64,000 nt of DNA from Antrihabitans auranticaus (GTDB lineage: Bacteria > Actinomycetota > Actinomycetes > Mycobacteriales > Mycobacteriaceae), in contig NZ_JAEMNW010000001.1 in the NCBI RefSeq assembly GCF_016481275.1, positions 992,001 to 1,056,000 of the forward strand. The letters are read 5' to 3'. This document shows, one piece after another, positions 16,623 through 25,388 of this stretch (the first letter of the stretch is position 1; every line of letters starts with the position of its first letter). The position numbers and the translations under genes are program-made. Under the pieces are notes generated by a model. It saw only the letters and a program-made list of their open reading frames with translations, made no database searches and was not told where the DNA came from.

Positions 16623-17804
16623 CTATGACGACAAGGCGTTAATTACTTTGACATCCATCGCCTGACCGTCCGAATCATCTTGCGACGGTGTGTATTCGAG
16701 CTCGTAGTAGAGAGCTTCATCAACTTTGATCATCGGTTTGTCACCGCCTTTCGTCACTGTGAGGTTATTCAAAGTCAGGCGGAATTCATGTTGGCCAGTC
16801 GATCCACTGAACATGCGGATCACACAAGCAACCTTGCTCAGCGCCTTGAAGTTTCGTACTTCATCTGGATTGCGGAAAAACTTCTTAGCCTTAAAGGTGA
16901 CGTCAACAGACTTCGAACGGACAAGGGCTCGCGGATCGAATGAACCACTGCCAGGCGCACCCTTCTCGTCCTCGAACGGATGCAGAATGGTGAATTCGCT
17001 TCCCTCTTCAAGCGGCGTGTGCGTAGCACTCAGCGCGGCTGAAGCGGTTGCACCGAAACGGAATTCAGTCCGTGACCAGAGGAATGGATACAGGAAGTTC
17101 TTCGAAGGCGTCGCGGGACGAAGTACCAACATGTCGCCGCTGGTAACACCAGACGGTGATCCCGACAGCGTCACGGTAGTTGAGGTCAGTGAAGTGACCG
17201 TGAAGTCTTGACGAGCGCCGGTTGTCTGGTTGACGACAGCGACCAGGTCGGTAGCAACCAGTCCATCTGATGGAGATGGATAATTGATCGGTGTTTTCAG
17301 CGTCACGACATTTGTACTAACACTTGCGATCTCAGCACCAAGGAATGACTTGAGCGCCGACAGCTTGACCTTCCACCGTGCCTCGTTGCTGACAAACTCC
17401 GGTGCTAGCTCGCTCGCTTGGACACCCATGAAGCGCATCACCTGATTGCCGGTAGAGATGTCTACGGTATACGTGAACGGGTTGGTAAACGATGCTGTGA
17501 ATGGCCACGTGTATGGGTCTGAGCCAGTGATCGAGCCGCGTGTAAGCAGCATGTCGAGCAACATAGCAGTGCTGTTGGGCTCGGCCATGATCGTGACATC
17601 ACCACCGTGCGAACGGATTCCGGGCGTAACCATCTGGCGGGCGAACTTCTGACCGATGACGCTGTTCTCAGTCTCAGGGTTCATAAGGGTCGCGATTGTT
17701 TCGTCGTAGATCGGGACAAACGTCGTTGGGATGACCGCAACCCCCTCGGTTGGTTCCTTCTTTAGAGAGAAATACCCATTGTTGCTACTGATCTCGTTAG
17801 ACAT
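16623..17804 (-). CDS. Major tail (tube) protein
   Basis: A 393-residue protein directly upstream of the tail chaperones. The beta-rich sequence with a central Ig-like insert (about residues 155-215: VVTLKTPINYP... TVTLSGSPSGVTSGDML) fits a siphovirus tube protein with an added surface domain. The ATG at 17804 overlaps the upstream small gene and is preferred over the GTG one codon earlier. Confidence 0.85.
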   Translation of the reverse strand: MSNEISSNNGYFSLKKEPTEGVAVIPTTFVPIYDETIATLMNPETENSVIGQKFARQMVTPGIRSHGGDVTIMAEPNSTAMLLDMLLTRGSITGSDPYTWPFTASFTNPFTYTVDISTGNQVMRFMGVQASELAPEFVSNEARWKVKLSALKSFLGAEIASVSTNVVTLKTPINYPSPSDGLVATDLVAVVNQTTGARQDFTVTSLTSTTVTLSGSPSGVTSGDMLVLRPATPSKNFLYPFLWSRTEFRFGATASAALSATHTPLEEGSEFTILHPFEDEKGAPGSGSFDPRALVRSKSVDVTFKAKKFFRNPDEVRNFKALSKVACVIRMFSGSTGQHEFRLTLNNLTVTKGGDKPMIKVDEALYYELEYTPSQDDSDGQAMDVKVINALSS

Positions 17805-17973
17805 CACCGTTTTCCTTGTTTACCGTTTTCTTCTTTTCTTCCGCTTTGACTTGCTCGAGATTCGGATTCTCTACTGGATGATCGCTTTCGATAACCTCAC
17901 CCGTAGCAACGACACCGACGCCGATAACAGCTAGGTCATAGTCAGAGGTGTTTCTGTATAGATACTTGCTCAT
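17797..17973 (-). CDS. Small tail-module protein
   Basis: A 58-residue protein (begins MSKYLYRNTSDYDLAVIGVG) with a Lys/Glu-rich C-terminus. A GGAAG ribosome binding site precedes the ATG, and the 3' end overlaps the major tail gene start by a few bases, so it is likely translationally coupled. No family recognised. Confidence 0.7.
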   Translation of the reverse strand: MSKYLYRNTSDYDLAVIGVGVVATGEVIESDHPVENPNLEQVKAEEKKKTVNKENGDV

Positions 17974-18006
17974 TACTTCCTAATATCTTCTACTTCGCAT
18001 GTTCCG

Positions 18007-18498
18007 TCAAGAGTGAAATGCGTTGTCTACCAGGTAAGTTATCGACACAATAAGATGACCCTCTTGCGTCATACTGCCATCGGGACGGGAATCGATACCT
18101 AAGTCGAACTCAATGCCCTGATCGATACCCTGGCCATTCAATTCAAAACGATCCATCAGCGCCCTCTTGAGGGTATTTGGCAAATAAGCACCGGTTTCAG
18201 GGTCTCGTGCTTCGACGATGTCGCGAATGCGCTTCTCAGTGAGATCAGTGGGGTCGGCGTCCGCTTTAAAGTCGTCCTTCTTGTTAAAGACCACCTTGAC
18301 TCGTAAGCGTTCAGTGACCTTCTTCATCCCCGACGGTCCATTCCCCATCTGGTCACCAAGCTTCTCCACGACGATGCACGGCATATTGAAGAGTGGGATC
18401 AGGCCAGGATCACCTTCGTAGAATTCCTTGAAGGTATCGGTCGGGTACGACTCGCGAAGGAAGTCGAGAAGAGCAGTGGCCGGTTGTTTGTATGCCAT
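18007..18498 (-). CDS. Putative tail terminator / completion protein
   Basis: A 163-residue protein before the tail tube gene and after a gp10-like neck protein, the expected slot of the tail terminator that caps the tube and joins the head. The alternation of an N-terminal helix, beta strands and an internal helix is compatible with that fold. The ATG overlaps the upstream stop. Confidence 0.6.
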   Translation of the reverse strand: MAYKQPATALLDFLRESYPTDTFKEFYEGDPGLIPLFNMPCIVVEKLGDQMGNGPSGMKKVTERLRVKVVFNKKDDFKADADPTDLTEKRIRDIVEARDPETGAYLPNTLKRALMDRFELNGQGIDQGIEFDLGIDSRPDGSMTQEGHLIVSITYLVDNAFHS

Positions 18499-18959
18499 TA
18501 GACGATCCTCGATTTGATACGACGGATCAGCGAGTTGGCGATGATGCCGACAACGTCATCGTGGAACTGACTGGTCATTTTAAGCATCACGCGTCTCGGA
18601 ATAACACTTCGTTCCTCATCGGACTGGTGGTACTTGAAGTACGGCGCACTGTTGGAAATCGTGACACTCATTGGCGTAGAGCGGTAATGGAACGAGCGCT
18701 GCATTAGTCCCCGGCGTATGAGCACTGGACGGCCTGGATATTTCTTTGCCTTCCATGCGGCGTAGTCCGGACTCAGTCGCTGCCACGGCTCGCCAATGAC
18801 CCCGCCGCGTGAAGCGAAGACCTGCCCGCCGAAAAAGAGCTTGGCCGATTCTCCTACATCCTGCATCGCCCCCCGAAGATCCTTTACGTCTGCTCCGATC
18901 TGGTCGAGCATCCGCGGAATATCCTGCCCGTCAGTGATTCTCATCCTCACGTCAAGCAT
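18498..18959 (-). CDS. Neck / virion morphogenesis protein (gp10-like)
   Basis: A 153-residue protein with features of the phage virion morphogenesis family: an N-terminal helix, the conserved PWQRLSPDYAAWKAKKYPGR segment and RRGLMQRSFHY. Such proteins sit at the head-tail interface. Located between head-tail connector and tail terminator. Confidence 0.75.
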   Translation of the reverse strand: MLDVRMRITDGQDIPRMLDQIGADVKDLRGAMQDVGESAKLFFGGQVFASRGGVIGEPWQRLSPDYAAWKAKKYPGRPVLIRRGLMQRSFHYRSTPMSVTISNSAPYFKYHQSDEERSVIPRRVMLKMTSQFHDDVVGIIANSLIRRIKSRIV

Positions 18960-18961
18960 GG

Positions 18962-19861
18962 TTAGAACACCTGATCCATCGTGAAGGCGCGTGATGCCGA
19001 GTCGTCTGGATAACCAGAGATGTCATCGCCGGTTGAGACAGATTGGCCTTGGTCATCCACCACGTCACCGTCGGCGTTCTTTAGCTGCTCTAGAGCTAGA
19101 CGCGCATCCTTCAGCTTCTTCACTGCACGGGTTGAGGTTTCGCCGTATGCGTCCTGCAAGAGAAGCCCCGCAGCAATCTGAATCGTCAGGCTATTGATCT
19201 GCTCGGGCACAGGTTTGAACGGAACCGTATAGCGATTTGACAGCGCGGTGTTGATCTCAGCTTCTGCCATACGGCGCTTCTGGTCGACCGTCACATCACT
19301 GAGGTTGGTTGCGTTGAGGAACCCCGCGTCACGCCGGATCTCGGTCAGGGAGGCGTAGCGCCCATAGTCATCACCACGTACAGGAGTTGAATCATCGAGA
19401 TCTGTTTCGTCGCCAGTTGTTTCGTTCCAGTAGGTGAGCTTGTACCAGTAGTCCGACGACCCACTTGAGTCCGTGTAGTACGTCACCACCTTGCCAGGAT
19501 CGATCGATCGGCTAGCCAGGGCCGAGAAGGCTACATCGGCTGGAGCTGAGTCATCGACGTTGACCGCACGGTAGATCCGGATCCGATCACCTAGGACGCC
19601 TGTGACTGCATCAAAGCGGCTGTGAGGCTGCCCAAGTCCGTCAACCAACTCCAGTGTGGTTTCGTCGGTCACAGCGTTAACAACGGCCTTCTCGCACGTC
19701 TCAGAGCCCGGTGGACCGACATAGATCGTCTTGCCTGCCTCAAAGCCGGATGTATTCACGACTTTGATCGTGGTTGCGGCAGTTAGAACGCTCTCATCAA
19801 GCGTCGAACGCTCGGTTAGGTTTATATTGGCGAATGATTCAGCTTGAAGCGTTGTTGCCAT
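18962..19861 (-). CDS. Head-tail connector with N-terminal beta domain
   Basis: A 299-residue protein. The last 130 residues (YASLTEIRRDAGF through FKPVPEQINSLTIQIAAG) resemble the small helical gp6/DUF1320-type connectors. The first 165 residues form a separate beta-rich domain (KVVNTSGFEAGKTIYVG) not usual for that family, so this is probably a fusion. Confidence 0.65.
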   Translation of the reverse strand: MATTLQAESFANINLTERSTLDESVLTAATTIKVVNTSGFEAGKTIYVGPPGSETCEKAVVNAVTDETTLELVDGLGQPHSRFDAVTGVLGDRIRIYRAVNVDDSAPADVAFSALASRSIDPGKVVTYYTDSSGSSDYWYKLTYWNETTGDETDLDDSTPVRGDDYGRYASLTEIRRDAGFLNATNLSDVTVDQKRRMAEAEINTALSNRYTVPFKPVPEQINSLTIQIAAGLLLQDAYGETSTRAVKKLKDARLALEQLKNADGDVVDDQGQSVSTGDDISGYPDDSASRAFTMDQVF

Positions 19862-19868
19862 AAATGCA

Positions 19869-21632
19869 TTAGTTTCCTTTGGTCTTCATTATAGTCACGC
19901 GGCTTTCATTACTCAATACAGTCAGGTCATAGCCGGGATTAATAACCGTGGTCCTTCTATTTGTTATGAGCGTTGTAGGAGTTGTTGTTGTCTCAGCCAC
20001 ACCTTCGGCAGCTAGTAGATCGTCCGCTGTAACAATGTCCTCGATGAGCTTGCTGATAAGCCGTGAGCTGTCCTCCCCCGTCGACACGCTCTCGGATCGG
20101 TTGATCGTTATCGATCGATCTGTTGAATCTGCAGTGTTGCTGTTATCTGCTTGGTTTAACTTCACCAGTCGTGAACTTGAGTCGGCTACTCCTACACTGT
20201 CGCTGACTGGATGGCTGAATGACTTGATCCAGGCGTCAGCTATGTTGCCGATGTCCACCCTGTTTAGTGACATGAGAGAGCGTCGGCTATCACTGCCAGT
20301 TACCCCGTCCTGCAGCACCACGTTGATGTGGAGGACTACCTGGTCTGTGGCGTTCGCGTCATCCTCTAGGTCTAGGCCACTGCCGTTTGGAGCGCTCATA
20401 TCATCGGACGTAATGACCGTGTCCGCTCGAGTAATCCAGACACCTGTCGAGCGTGTGTCTGAACCGGATGCGCTGTCTACCAAACCCTTACCCAATGCGC
20501 GATTTGATGCGTCAGCTTCAGTGGTCGAGTCGGTGAACGTACGGCTGAAGGAAGCAGTGCGACTGAACTGGTCACTGGTTGATGTTGAGTCAGCCTTCTG
20601 CAATGCAACCGATCTGAACGAACTATCGGTTGCCGCGGTTGAGTCTGAAGTCGTTCTACCTACTGATCCGGATCGGGTGTCGGTCGCCGAGCTGCTGTCT
20701 GCGCGATTAAGTCCGACACTACGGACAGAGCTGTCAGTTGGAGTTGTCGAGTCACTGAGACTGCGTAGGAATGCGGCAATCCGGTTGAAAGCATCACTGG
20801 CCGTCGCTGTTTCACTGCGGCCGAGCGCGACAGATCGTATCGACGTATCACTTGAACCCACCGAGTCACCGAGCGCCTTGGTCAGCTTTCGAGTCGATGC
20901 ATCGGTGGCGGTAGCCGAATCAGCTGAGTTCTTGCCAGTGCTACGGAGACTGGAATCAGACGACGTCGCCGTGTCAGACGGAGTGGCTGAAAACGCCGAG
21001 CCGCCAAGTGGTTTGTAAGCGACAGCCTGCATTGCCCATGCGCGCCCAACGACACCCGAAATAGTCCATTGCATCGCGTGTGACGTGCTCACGGCCTGGA
21101 CGTACGCGCCGCCACCGCGTCGAGACACTGTGGCGTTGTTGAACTGCGCAATTTCATTCTGAAGCGATGTGAGGGTCGATGTTCCGTTAGCCAGTCCGAC
21201 CGAGTCGACGACGTAGTCACCAGACTGGATGCTGGTCACCGTAACGGTTGCTGCCAAGCTCGTTCCCGTGCCGGTGATGCTGCTCCGCACAGGTGTTGTT
21301 TGATCGGCACCATTGAACGAGATCGACTCGCCAAAGGCATATGTCGTGCCGCTGAACGAGATTGAGACTTGATTTGTACCCGTCGCGGGAGCGATGAGCC
21401 GATACATGCGTACGTGGTAGTTGCCCGAGGGCGTATCTGATTGAGCTGCGATAGCGGTCATGGCGACGCCGTTGTACGTCGCGCCGCTAATCGTCACTCC
21501 TGAGCCAGACCACTGAACAGACACGTGCAGTAATCGGTTCGAACCGGAACACGTGTGATTGAAGTTCAGGGGCGTTGCTGCGGTCGCGCTTGTGTTGCCG
21601 CCTGATGAGGTTGCGTCAACAGTGATAGCCAT
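19869..21632 (-). CDS. Virion surface protein with Ser/Asp/Thr repeats
   Basis: A 587-residue protein. Residues about 1-210 form a beta-rich, jelly-roll-like domain. Residues about 215-530 consist of roughly fifteen units of 20-22 residues, with the pattern R-x-x-x-D-S-x-x-x-x-D-x-S-x-R-S-V-x-L, very rich in Ser, Asp and Thr. A short tail follows. It lies between head and tail genes, so a head fibre or decoration protein is likely. The acidic repeats could bind divalent cations or glycans. Repeat number can vary by slippage. The DNA repeats also leave an open antisense frame, which is not a gene. Confidence 0.65.
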   Translation of the reverse strand: MAITVDATSSGGNTSATAATPLNFNHTCSGSNRLLHVSVQWSGSGVTISGATYNGVAMTAIAAQSDTPSGNYHVRMYRLIAPATGTNQVSISFSGTTYAFGESISFNGADQTTPVRSSITGTGTSLAATVTVTSIQSGDYVVDSVGLANGTSTLTSLQNEIAQFNNATVSRRGGGAYVQAVSTSHAMQWTISGVVGRAWAMQAVAYKPLGGSAFSATPSDTATSSDSSLRSTGKNSADSATATDASTRKLTKALGDSVGSSDTSIRSVALGRSETATASDAFNRIAAFLRSLSDSTTPTDSSVRSVGLNRADSSSATDTRSGSVGRTTSDSTAATDSSFRSVALQKADSTSTSDQFSRTASFSRTFTDSTTEADASNRALGKGLVDSASGSDTRSTGVWITRADTVITSDDMSAPNGSGLDLEDDANATDQVVLHINVVLQDGVTGSDSRRSLMSLNRVDIGNIADAWIKSFSHPVSDSVGVADSSSRLVKLNQADNSNTADSTDRSITINRSESVSTGEDSSRLISKLIEDIVTADDLLAAEGVAETTTTPTTLITNRRTTVINPGYDLTVLSNESRVTIMKTKGN

Positions 21633-21641
21633 CTACTGGCC

Positions 21642-22097
21642 CTACGAGATCGTCAGAGTCCAGGTGATCTGGAGTGTGTCGCTCGCGCCCTTGTTGATTA
21701 CAGAGAAGCTTGAATAGAGGTGCATGTTCCCTGAGCTTGATGCGTCGAAAACGCCAGCTTCAGTGATCGCGCCGGTTCCATCGGCAGCCGCCCAGTCACC
21801 GACCATTGTGATGACGGCGTTGCTTCGGTTCTTACTCGTCAGGGCGTTGCGGTCGAGTTCAGTGTTGAGTGAAGTCGTTCCGCCAGTGCCGGTTCCGATA
21901 GCCATATGTGTTGGCACACCGAGGGTTGGAGAGGCCAGAAGACGGTCGGCAATCATGTTCTTGCCAGCGGTCGTCACCGTGTTGTGGATCTCGCGTTCTT
22001 CTTTGACGAGTCCGTTCTGGTCACGGAGAACGATGTGCGTGGTGTAGCTAATGTCGGCGCTATTAGCTCGAATGTCTTCTTGGAGGCTAGTTTTCAT
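21642..22097 (-). CDS. Putative head or tail accessory protein
   Basis: A 151-residue beta-rich protein starting at ATG 22097. The pattern EEREIHNTVTTAGKNMIADR followed by a Gly/Thr-rich strand region resembles a family found in many phage structural modules, often beside fibre genes. Exact role unknown. Confidence 0.6.
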   Translation of the reverse strand: MKTSLQEDIRANSADISYTTHIVLRDQNGLVKEEREIHNTVTTAGKNMIADRLLASPTLGVPTHMAIGTGTGGTTSLNTELDRNALTSKNRSNAVITMVGDWAAADGTGAITEAGVFDASSSGNMHLYSSFSVINKGASDTLQITWTLTIS

Positions 22098-22302
22098 CGC
22101 GTACCTCCGCGACATCACCCGCCTCTATGAAGTTTGCAGCAGTCTGGTCATCTAGCTCGATGGTTGAGCCCTTGTCGAACTGCTCGCCGCGTTTAAATAG
22201 ACCAGATTCAGATGTAACCACGTACGTCTTACGATCTGTCGCGCCTTCTTGTGCACCGACTGAGGTTTCGATGCTATCAACCGTAGATGCTTCTTCTTTC
22301 AT
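22087..22302 (-). CDS. Small acidic structural-module protein
   Basis: A 71-residue acidic protein starting at the ATG at 22302, which follows an AGGAAA ribosome binding site; an in-frame GTG 12 codons upstream lacks one. Its end overlaps the next gene start. The segment YVVTSESGLFKRGEQFDKGS resembles small proteins encoded near phage capsid genes. Confidence 0.6.
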   Translation of the reverse strand: MKEEASTVDSIETSVGAQEGATDRKTYVVTSESGLFKRGEQFDKGSTIELDDQTAANFIEAGDVAEVRDEN

Positions 22303-22377
22303 GCAAAGGGTTTCCTGTTTAAAACTATTCGTATCCACCCTTATTTAAACACGGTTGATTTGCAAATACCATTGAGA

Positions 22378-23502
22378 TTAGGGTGCAGGTGGATCAGCCT
22401 TCTTCGCCGCCACCTCGCGGACAGTATCGATCATCTTGTTAACGGTCGCAAAGAGATCTTTCGGGATCATACTTAGACTAGCATCGCTAGCCGTTTCAGA
22501 AGACAAGATATCAGGTTTATCAAATACGCGCCGCCCCAACTGCATTCGGATCTCCATCGCTTGCTCGTCAGGTAGCGTATTGCAATAGGCGTTTACCGTC
22601 TGCAATTGAACACTGACCAAGCGCACATGTTGAGCTGTTTCGCGATGCTTTGATGCAATCCGAGCACAGTACGTCGCAAATGCGAAAACAGGCAGGGCTA
22701 TAGCCAGTTTCACTAGCTCCGAGATCCAACCGTTCTCCCCATTCATATCACCAACGACTTTAACGACGATCAAGATACCTATTACTACTGACCCTAGGAC
22801 CGCTATCGACCACCCAATTGCCCTCTGCCCTTCGTACTTGGCGTTTTCAGCGAATGCTCCAGAGAGCGTGCCAGCCGATACCTGCCCCGACGCCACCACG
22901 ACGTCATCCGCTTGCTTTCGAACTATTCGCGTAATCTCCGTTATGTGACTTAGGTACCGATCAGACATCAACCCCTTAATTCTTTCGGGCAGATCTATCT
23001 CGAGGTTAGGTACACCGCTTTTTGATGACAATTCATCCAGGACACCGCGATATGCTCTCGACTCCCATCGCACGACCATATTTGCGAAATCCATAGGAGT
23101 TGCAGGCTTTCCTTCATAGATCGTATTTCCGTCTAAAAAGCTACGGATCATGCTCCGTAGGGCGACTAGATCGTTCTCTCGAATCAACGCTCCGAAAGGA
23201 ACGACTATTGTCCTGGAAGATGAATGGCGTGGCCCTGAACGGGCGTCTGTAATCTTAATCGTAATCTGCGTGCGAAGGTTTGTACTGAGCCGCGTGACTA
23301 CATGAGAAAAGAAATTACCGTCGTCCGGTTCGTTGGCCGCAACTATATCGAGCAACCCATCGATGTCCTGTATGGTTAGATCGTAGGATTCACTCTGAAT
23401 AGATGACACCTGAACACCCTGCAACAGCCGATCCAGCGGCGTCGTCTCAAGGGCGCGCTCGAAGGAAGCTAGGAATGGGTTGTCATTGGGATCGTCAGCC
23501 AT
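22378..23502 (-). CDS. Membrane protein in its own transcription unit (putative moron)
   Basis: A 374-residue protein with two adjacent membrane helices (about residues 232-252 and 264-284) that split a 230-residue soluble N-terminal domain from a 90-residue C-terminal one. It interrupts the head genes and follows a terminator closely, with its own -10 element six bases before the ATG. This is the signature of a moron: a cargo gene expressed in the lysogen. Exclusion of superinfecting phage or another lysogenic trait is plausible, but nothing in the sequence proves it. No family recognised. Confidence 0.7.
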   Translation of the reverse strand: MADDPNDNPFLASFERALETTPLDRLLQGVQVSSIQSESYDLTIQDIDGLLDIVAANEPDDGNFFSHVVTRLSTNLRTQITIKITDARSGPRHSSSRTIVVPFGALIRENDLVALRSMIRSFLDGNTIYEGKPATPMDFANMVVRWESRAYRGVLDELSSKSGVPNLEIDLPERIKGLMSDRYLSHITEITRIVRKQADDVVVASGQVSAGTLSGAFAENAKYEGQRAIGWSIAVLGSVVIGILIVVKVVGDMNGENGWISELVKLAIALPVFAFATYCARIASKHRETAQHVRLVSVQLQTVNAYCNTLPDEQAMEIRMQLGRRVFDKPDILSSETASDASLSMIPKDLFATVNKMIDTVREVAAKKADPPAP

Positions 23503-23508
23503 GGAAGG

Positions 23509-23514
23509 ATCATA
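23509..23514 (-). promoter_or_regulatory. -10 element for a leaderless transcript of the moron
   Basis: On the minus strand TATGAT ends six bases before the ATG at 23502, so transcription would start at or next to the start codon. Leaderless mRNAs are common in actinobacteria. The element lies between the terminator at 23526-23551 and the gene, leaving no room for another promoter. Confidence 0.6.
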
Positions 23515-23525
23515 CCGGGAACCAA

Positions 23526-23551
23526 AAAGGCTGCCGAAGTTGGCAGCCTTT
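23526..23551. terminator. Terminator between capsid-module gene and moron
   Basis: A perfect 10-bp stem (AAAGGCTGCC with GGCAGCCTTT) around a 6-base loop, with T tracts on the minus strand. It should end or attenuate leftward transcription after the gene at 23572. Confidence 0.85.
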
Positions 23552-23571
23552 AAAAACGAACAGTTTGTGTT

Positions 23572-24033
23572 TTACTTGCTTTTCGTACTTTTAGTCGGTT
23601 CTGAATCGTTGCCGTCAGTCTTTGGGTCTTCGACCTTCGATTCAACAGACTTCTTTGCCTCAGCGACGATCCTTTCTGCTTCAGCCTTCGCGTTGGCGAG
23701 GATCACGTCCGCATTCTTTGTCGCCTGTGACAGAAGTTCCTCTGCCTTTCCGTTCGCGGCATCGGTTGCGGTCTTTGCAAGCTCAGTCGCCTCAGCGACG
23801 ATCTCTTCTGCTTCTTTGCGCGCCGCTTCGACAATATCTGCCGCCTCATCGGTGCCAGATTCAGCCGAACCTTCCGACACAGTAAGGAAGGGATCGCTCT
23901 CGATGGCTTCCAACTGCTCTTTAGTCAGCTCTCCAACATAGCCGCCGTCTGCGGGGACAACGACGCCAGCGCGGATACGCTTCTCGGCAACGAAGTTGCC
24001 TGTAACACCTACTCTATAAACTTTGTTTGACAT
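23572..24033 (-). CDS. Coiled-coil protein downstream of the major capsid gene
   Basis: A 153-residue protein. The first 45 residues form a small domain (YRVGVTGNFVAEKRIRAGVV) and the rest is a long Ala/Glu/Lys-rich coiled coil with a disordered tail. The position directly after the capsid gene suggests a head component such as a fibre or decoration. The second of two consecutive ATGs is better placed behind the AAGGAG ribosome binding site. Confidence 0.6.
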   Translation of the reverse strand: MSNKVYRVGVTGNFVAEKRIRAGVVVPADGGYVGELTKEQLEAIESDPFLTVSEGSAESGTDEAADIVEAARKEAEEIVAEATELAKTATDAANGKAEELLSQATKNADVILANAKAEAERIVAEAKKSVESKVEDPKTDGNDSEPTKSTKSK

Positions 24034-24047
24034 CATCTACTCCTTGA

Positions 24048-24944
24048 TTAAGACGCTACCGCGCCAACAATAGTTTGGTGATTGCCGTAACCAGCGTTGT
24101 GACGAGCACGAGTACCCCAGGTAAAGATGTCCTTATCGAACGCACGGTCGCTGTTGAGGTCAGTCTTTGAGACAAGGCTGATCGCAATACGGATCTGCAT
24201 TACAAACGGCAGGACACCTTGCCGAGTGTCGGCAATCGCCCATTTCTTGTTGCTAACAGCAAGGTAAGGCAGGACAACGATCTTGTAGCGCTTGTAGTAT
24301 GGGTTAGAAAGCGCCACGCCGCCTTCATCGATGTATTCGCGACCGATTAGGCGTTCAGCAGCGGCACGAAGGCCAGGGCCAACGATGAGCGTGTCACCGC
24401 TATAGCCGAGTAGATCGCCACGGTCGTCCTTCTGGCCAGCGAGCAACAGCTCAGCGGCGTCTAGGTTGGCGACAGTGATGTCTTTACTAGTGCCGAGGTA
24501 GTTGCTACCACCCTCGTGATCGGCATCGATGAAGTTCTGGCCGTCATAGATGGCTGTAGTGAATCCTAGATCGAACGCGGTAGCCATGAGGCGTGAGTAA
24601 TGAGTACCAGCTTTTGATGCAAGTGAGTTAACAGCGAGCATGATTTGACCCGTCTGGTCGTCTTCGATTGCGTCACGGTCAACATCAAGGGTTGATTCCC
24701 ATTTCTTGTTGCTAATCTCGTAGTTGAAGCTCGAAAGCGTTCCAGGGATACGCTCAGATTTAAACTCACGAAGACCTGGTACTGAGCCGAGCCATGCGTA
24801 TTTCTCGCTGGAACCTTTTGATGGCACGAGATTTGCGATTTGCTTCCACAAGTCGGCATCAGGTGTGTTCTCGTAGCGCTTTTGGAACGTCACTCGGATG
24901 TTTGTATCTAGTCCTTGCAACAGTTCTTTAGTAATGACAGACAT
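24048..24944 (-). CDS. Major capsid protein, Mu gpT-like
   Basis: A 298-residue protein typical of the Mu-like major head subunit (gpT) family: the N-terminal FQKRYENTPDADLWKQIA region, WLGSVPGLREF, YSRLMATAFDLGFT, and VVLPYLAVSNKKWAIADT are recognisable. It adopts the HK97 capsid fold. It follows protease and decoration genes exactly as in Mu-type head modules. Confidence 0.92.
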   Translation of the reverse strand: MSVITKELLQGLDTNIRVTFQKRYENTPDADLWKQIANLVPSKGSSEKYAWLGSVPGLREFKSERIPGTLSSFNYEISNKKWESTLDVDRDAIEDDQTGQIMLAVNSLASKAGTHYSRLMATAFDLGFTTAIYDGQNFIDADHEGGSNYLGTSKDITVANLDAAELLLAGQKDDRGDLLGYSGDTLIVGPGLRAAAERLIGREYIDEGGVALSNPYYKRYKIVVLPYLAVSNKKWAIADTRQGVLPFVMQIRIAISLVSKTDLNSDRAFDKDIFTWGTRARHNAGYGNHQTIVGAVAS

Positions 24945-24950
24945 TTCTTT

Positions 24951-25373
24951 TTATCTCCTTCCTATGAGACCAATTAGATTTTTTACTCGAACGCTAGTTG
25001 CTGAGTTGAACTGAACAACACGACCGACTTTCACATCGTTGGTTGTTGTTGCCGCGAGTGCGACGAGGTTGTCGTCAACCGCGTAGACGTCTACGCCGAC
25101 CCAGGCCTGAGTAGCACTGGCACAGTTCATATCGAATACGCCCTCTTTCCAAACCCGTACAACTTTGTCGCCAGCCGATCCGGTGTTATCAATTGTTTCC
25201 ATCGCTACCCCCGCGAAGACTTCGCTCGCAGTGTCCGCGCTCTTCTTTGCGAAACCAGCTGTGTTGTAATTGACGTTGCTTCCGGCGAAGACCTTGGTGC
25301 TTGCTGCTAGTGGTACGTCTACCAAGATTCCTTCTTGGCGACCGTCTGCTCGTGATGCTGTTAAGTTAGTCAT
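24951..25373 (-). CDS. Capsid decoration (cement) protein, DUF2190-like
   Basis: A 140-residue beta-rich protein between protease and capsid, the slot of small decoration proteins in Mu-like modules. Sequence features such as DVPLAASTKVFAGS and VFAGVAMETIDNTG fit the DUF2190-type fold, which trimerises on capsids. Confidence 0.75.
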   Translation of the reverse strand: MTNLTASRADGRQEGILVDVPLAASTKVFAGSNVNYNTAGFAKKSADTASEVFAGVAMETIDNTGSAGDKVVRVWKEGVFDMNCASATQAWVGVDVYAVDDNLVALAATTTNDVKVGRVVQFNSATSVRVKNLIGLIGRR

Positions 25374-25388
25374 TTCCCGATTCCTTTC

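Noticed and set aside
19948-21018. Long open frame (356 codons) antisense to the repeat protein
   Set aside because: It is a by-product of the Ser/Asp-rich repeat codons on the other strand; no ribosome site and composition mirrors the repeats.
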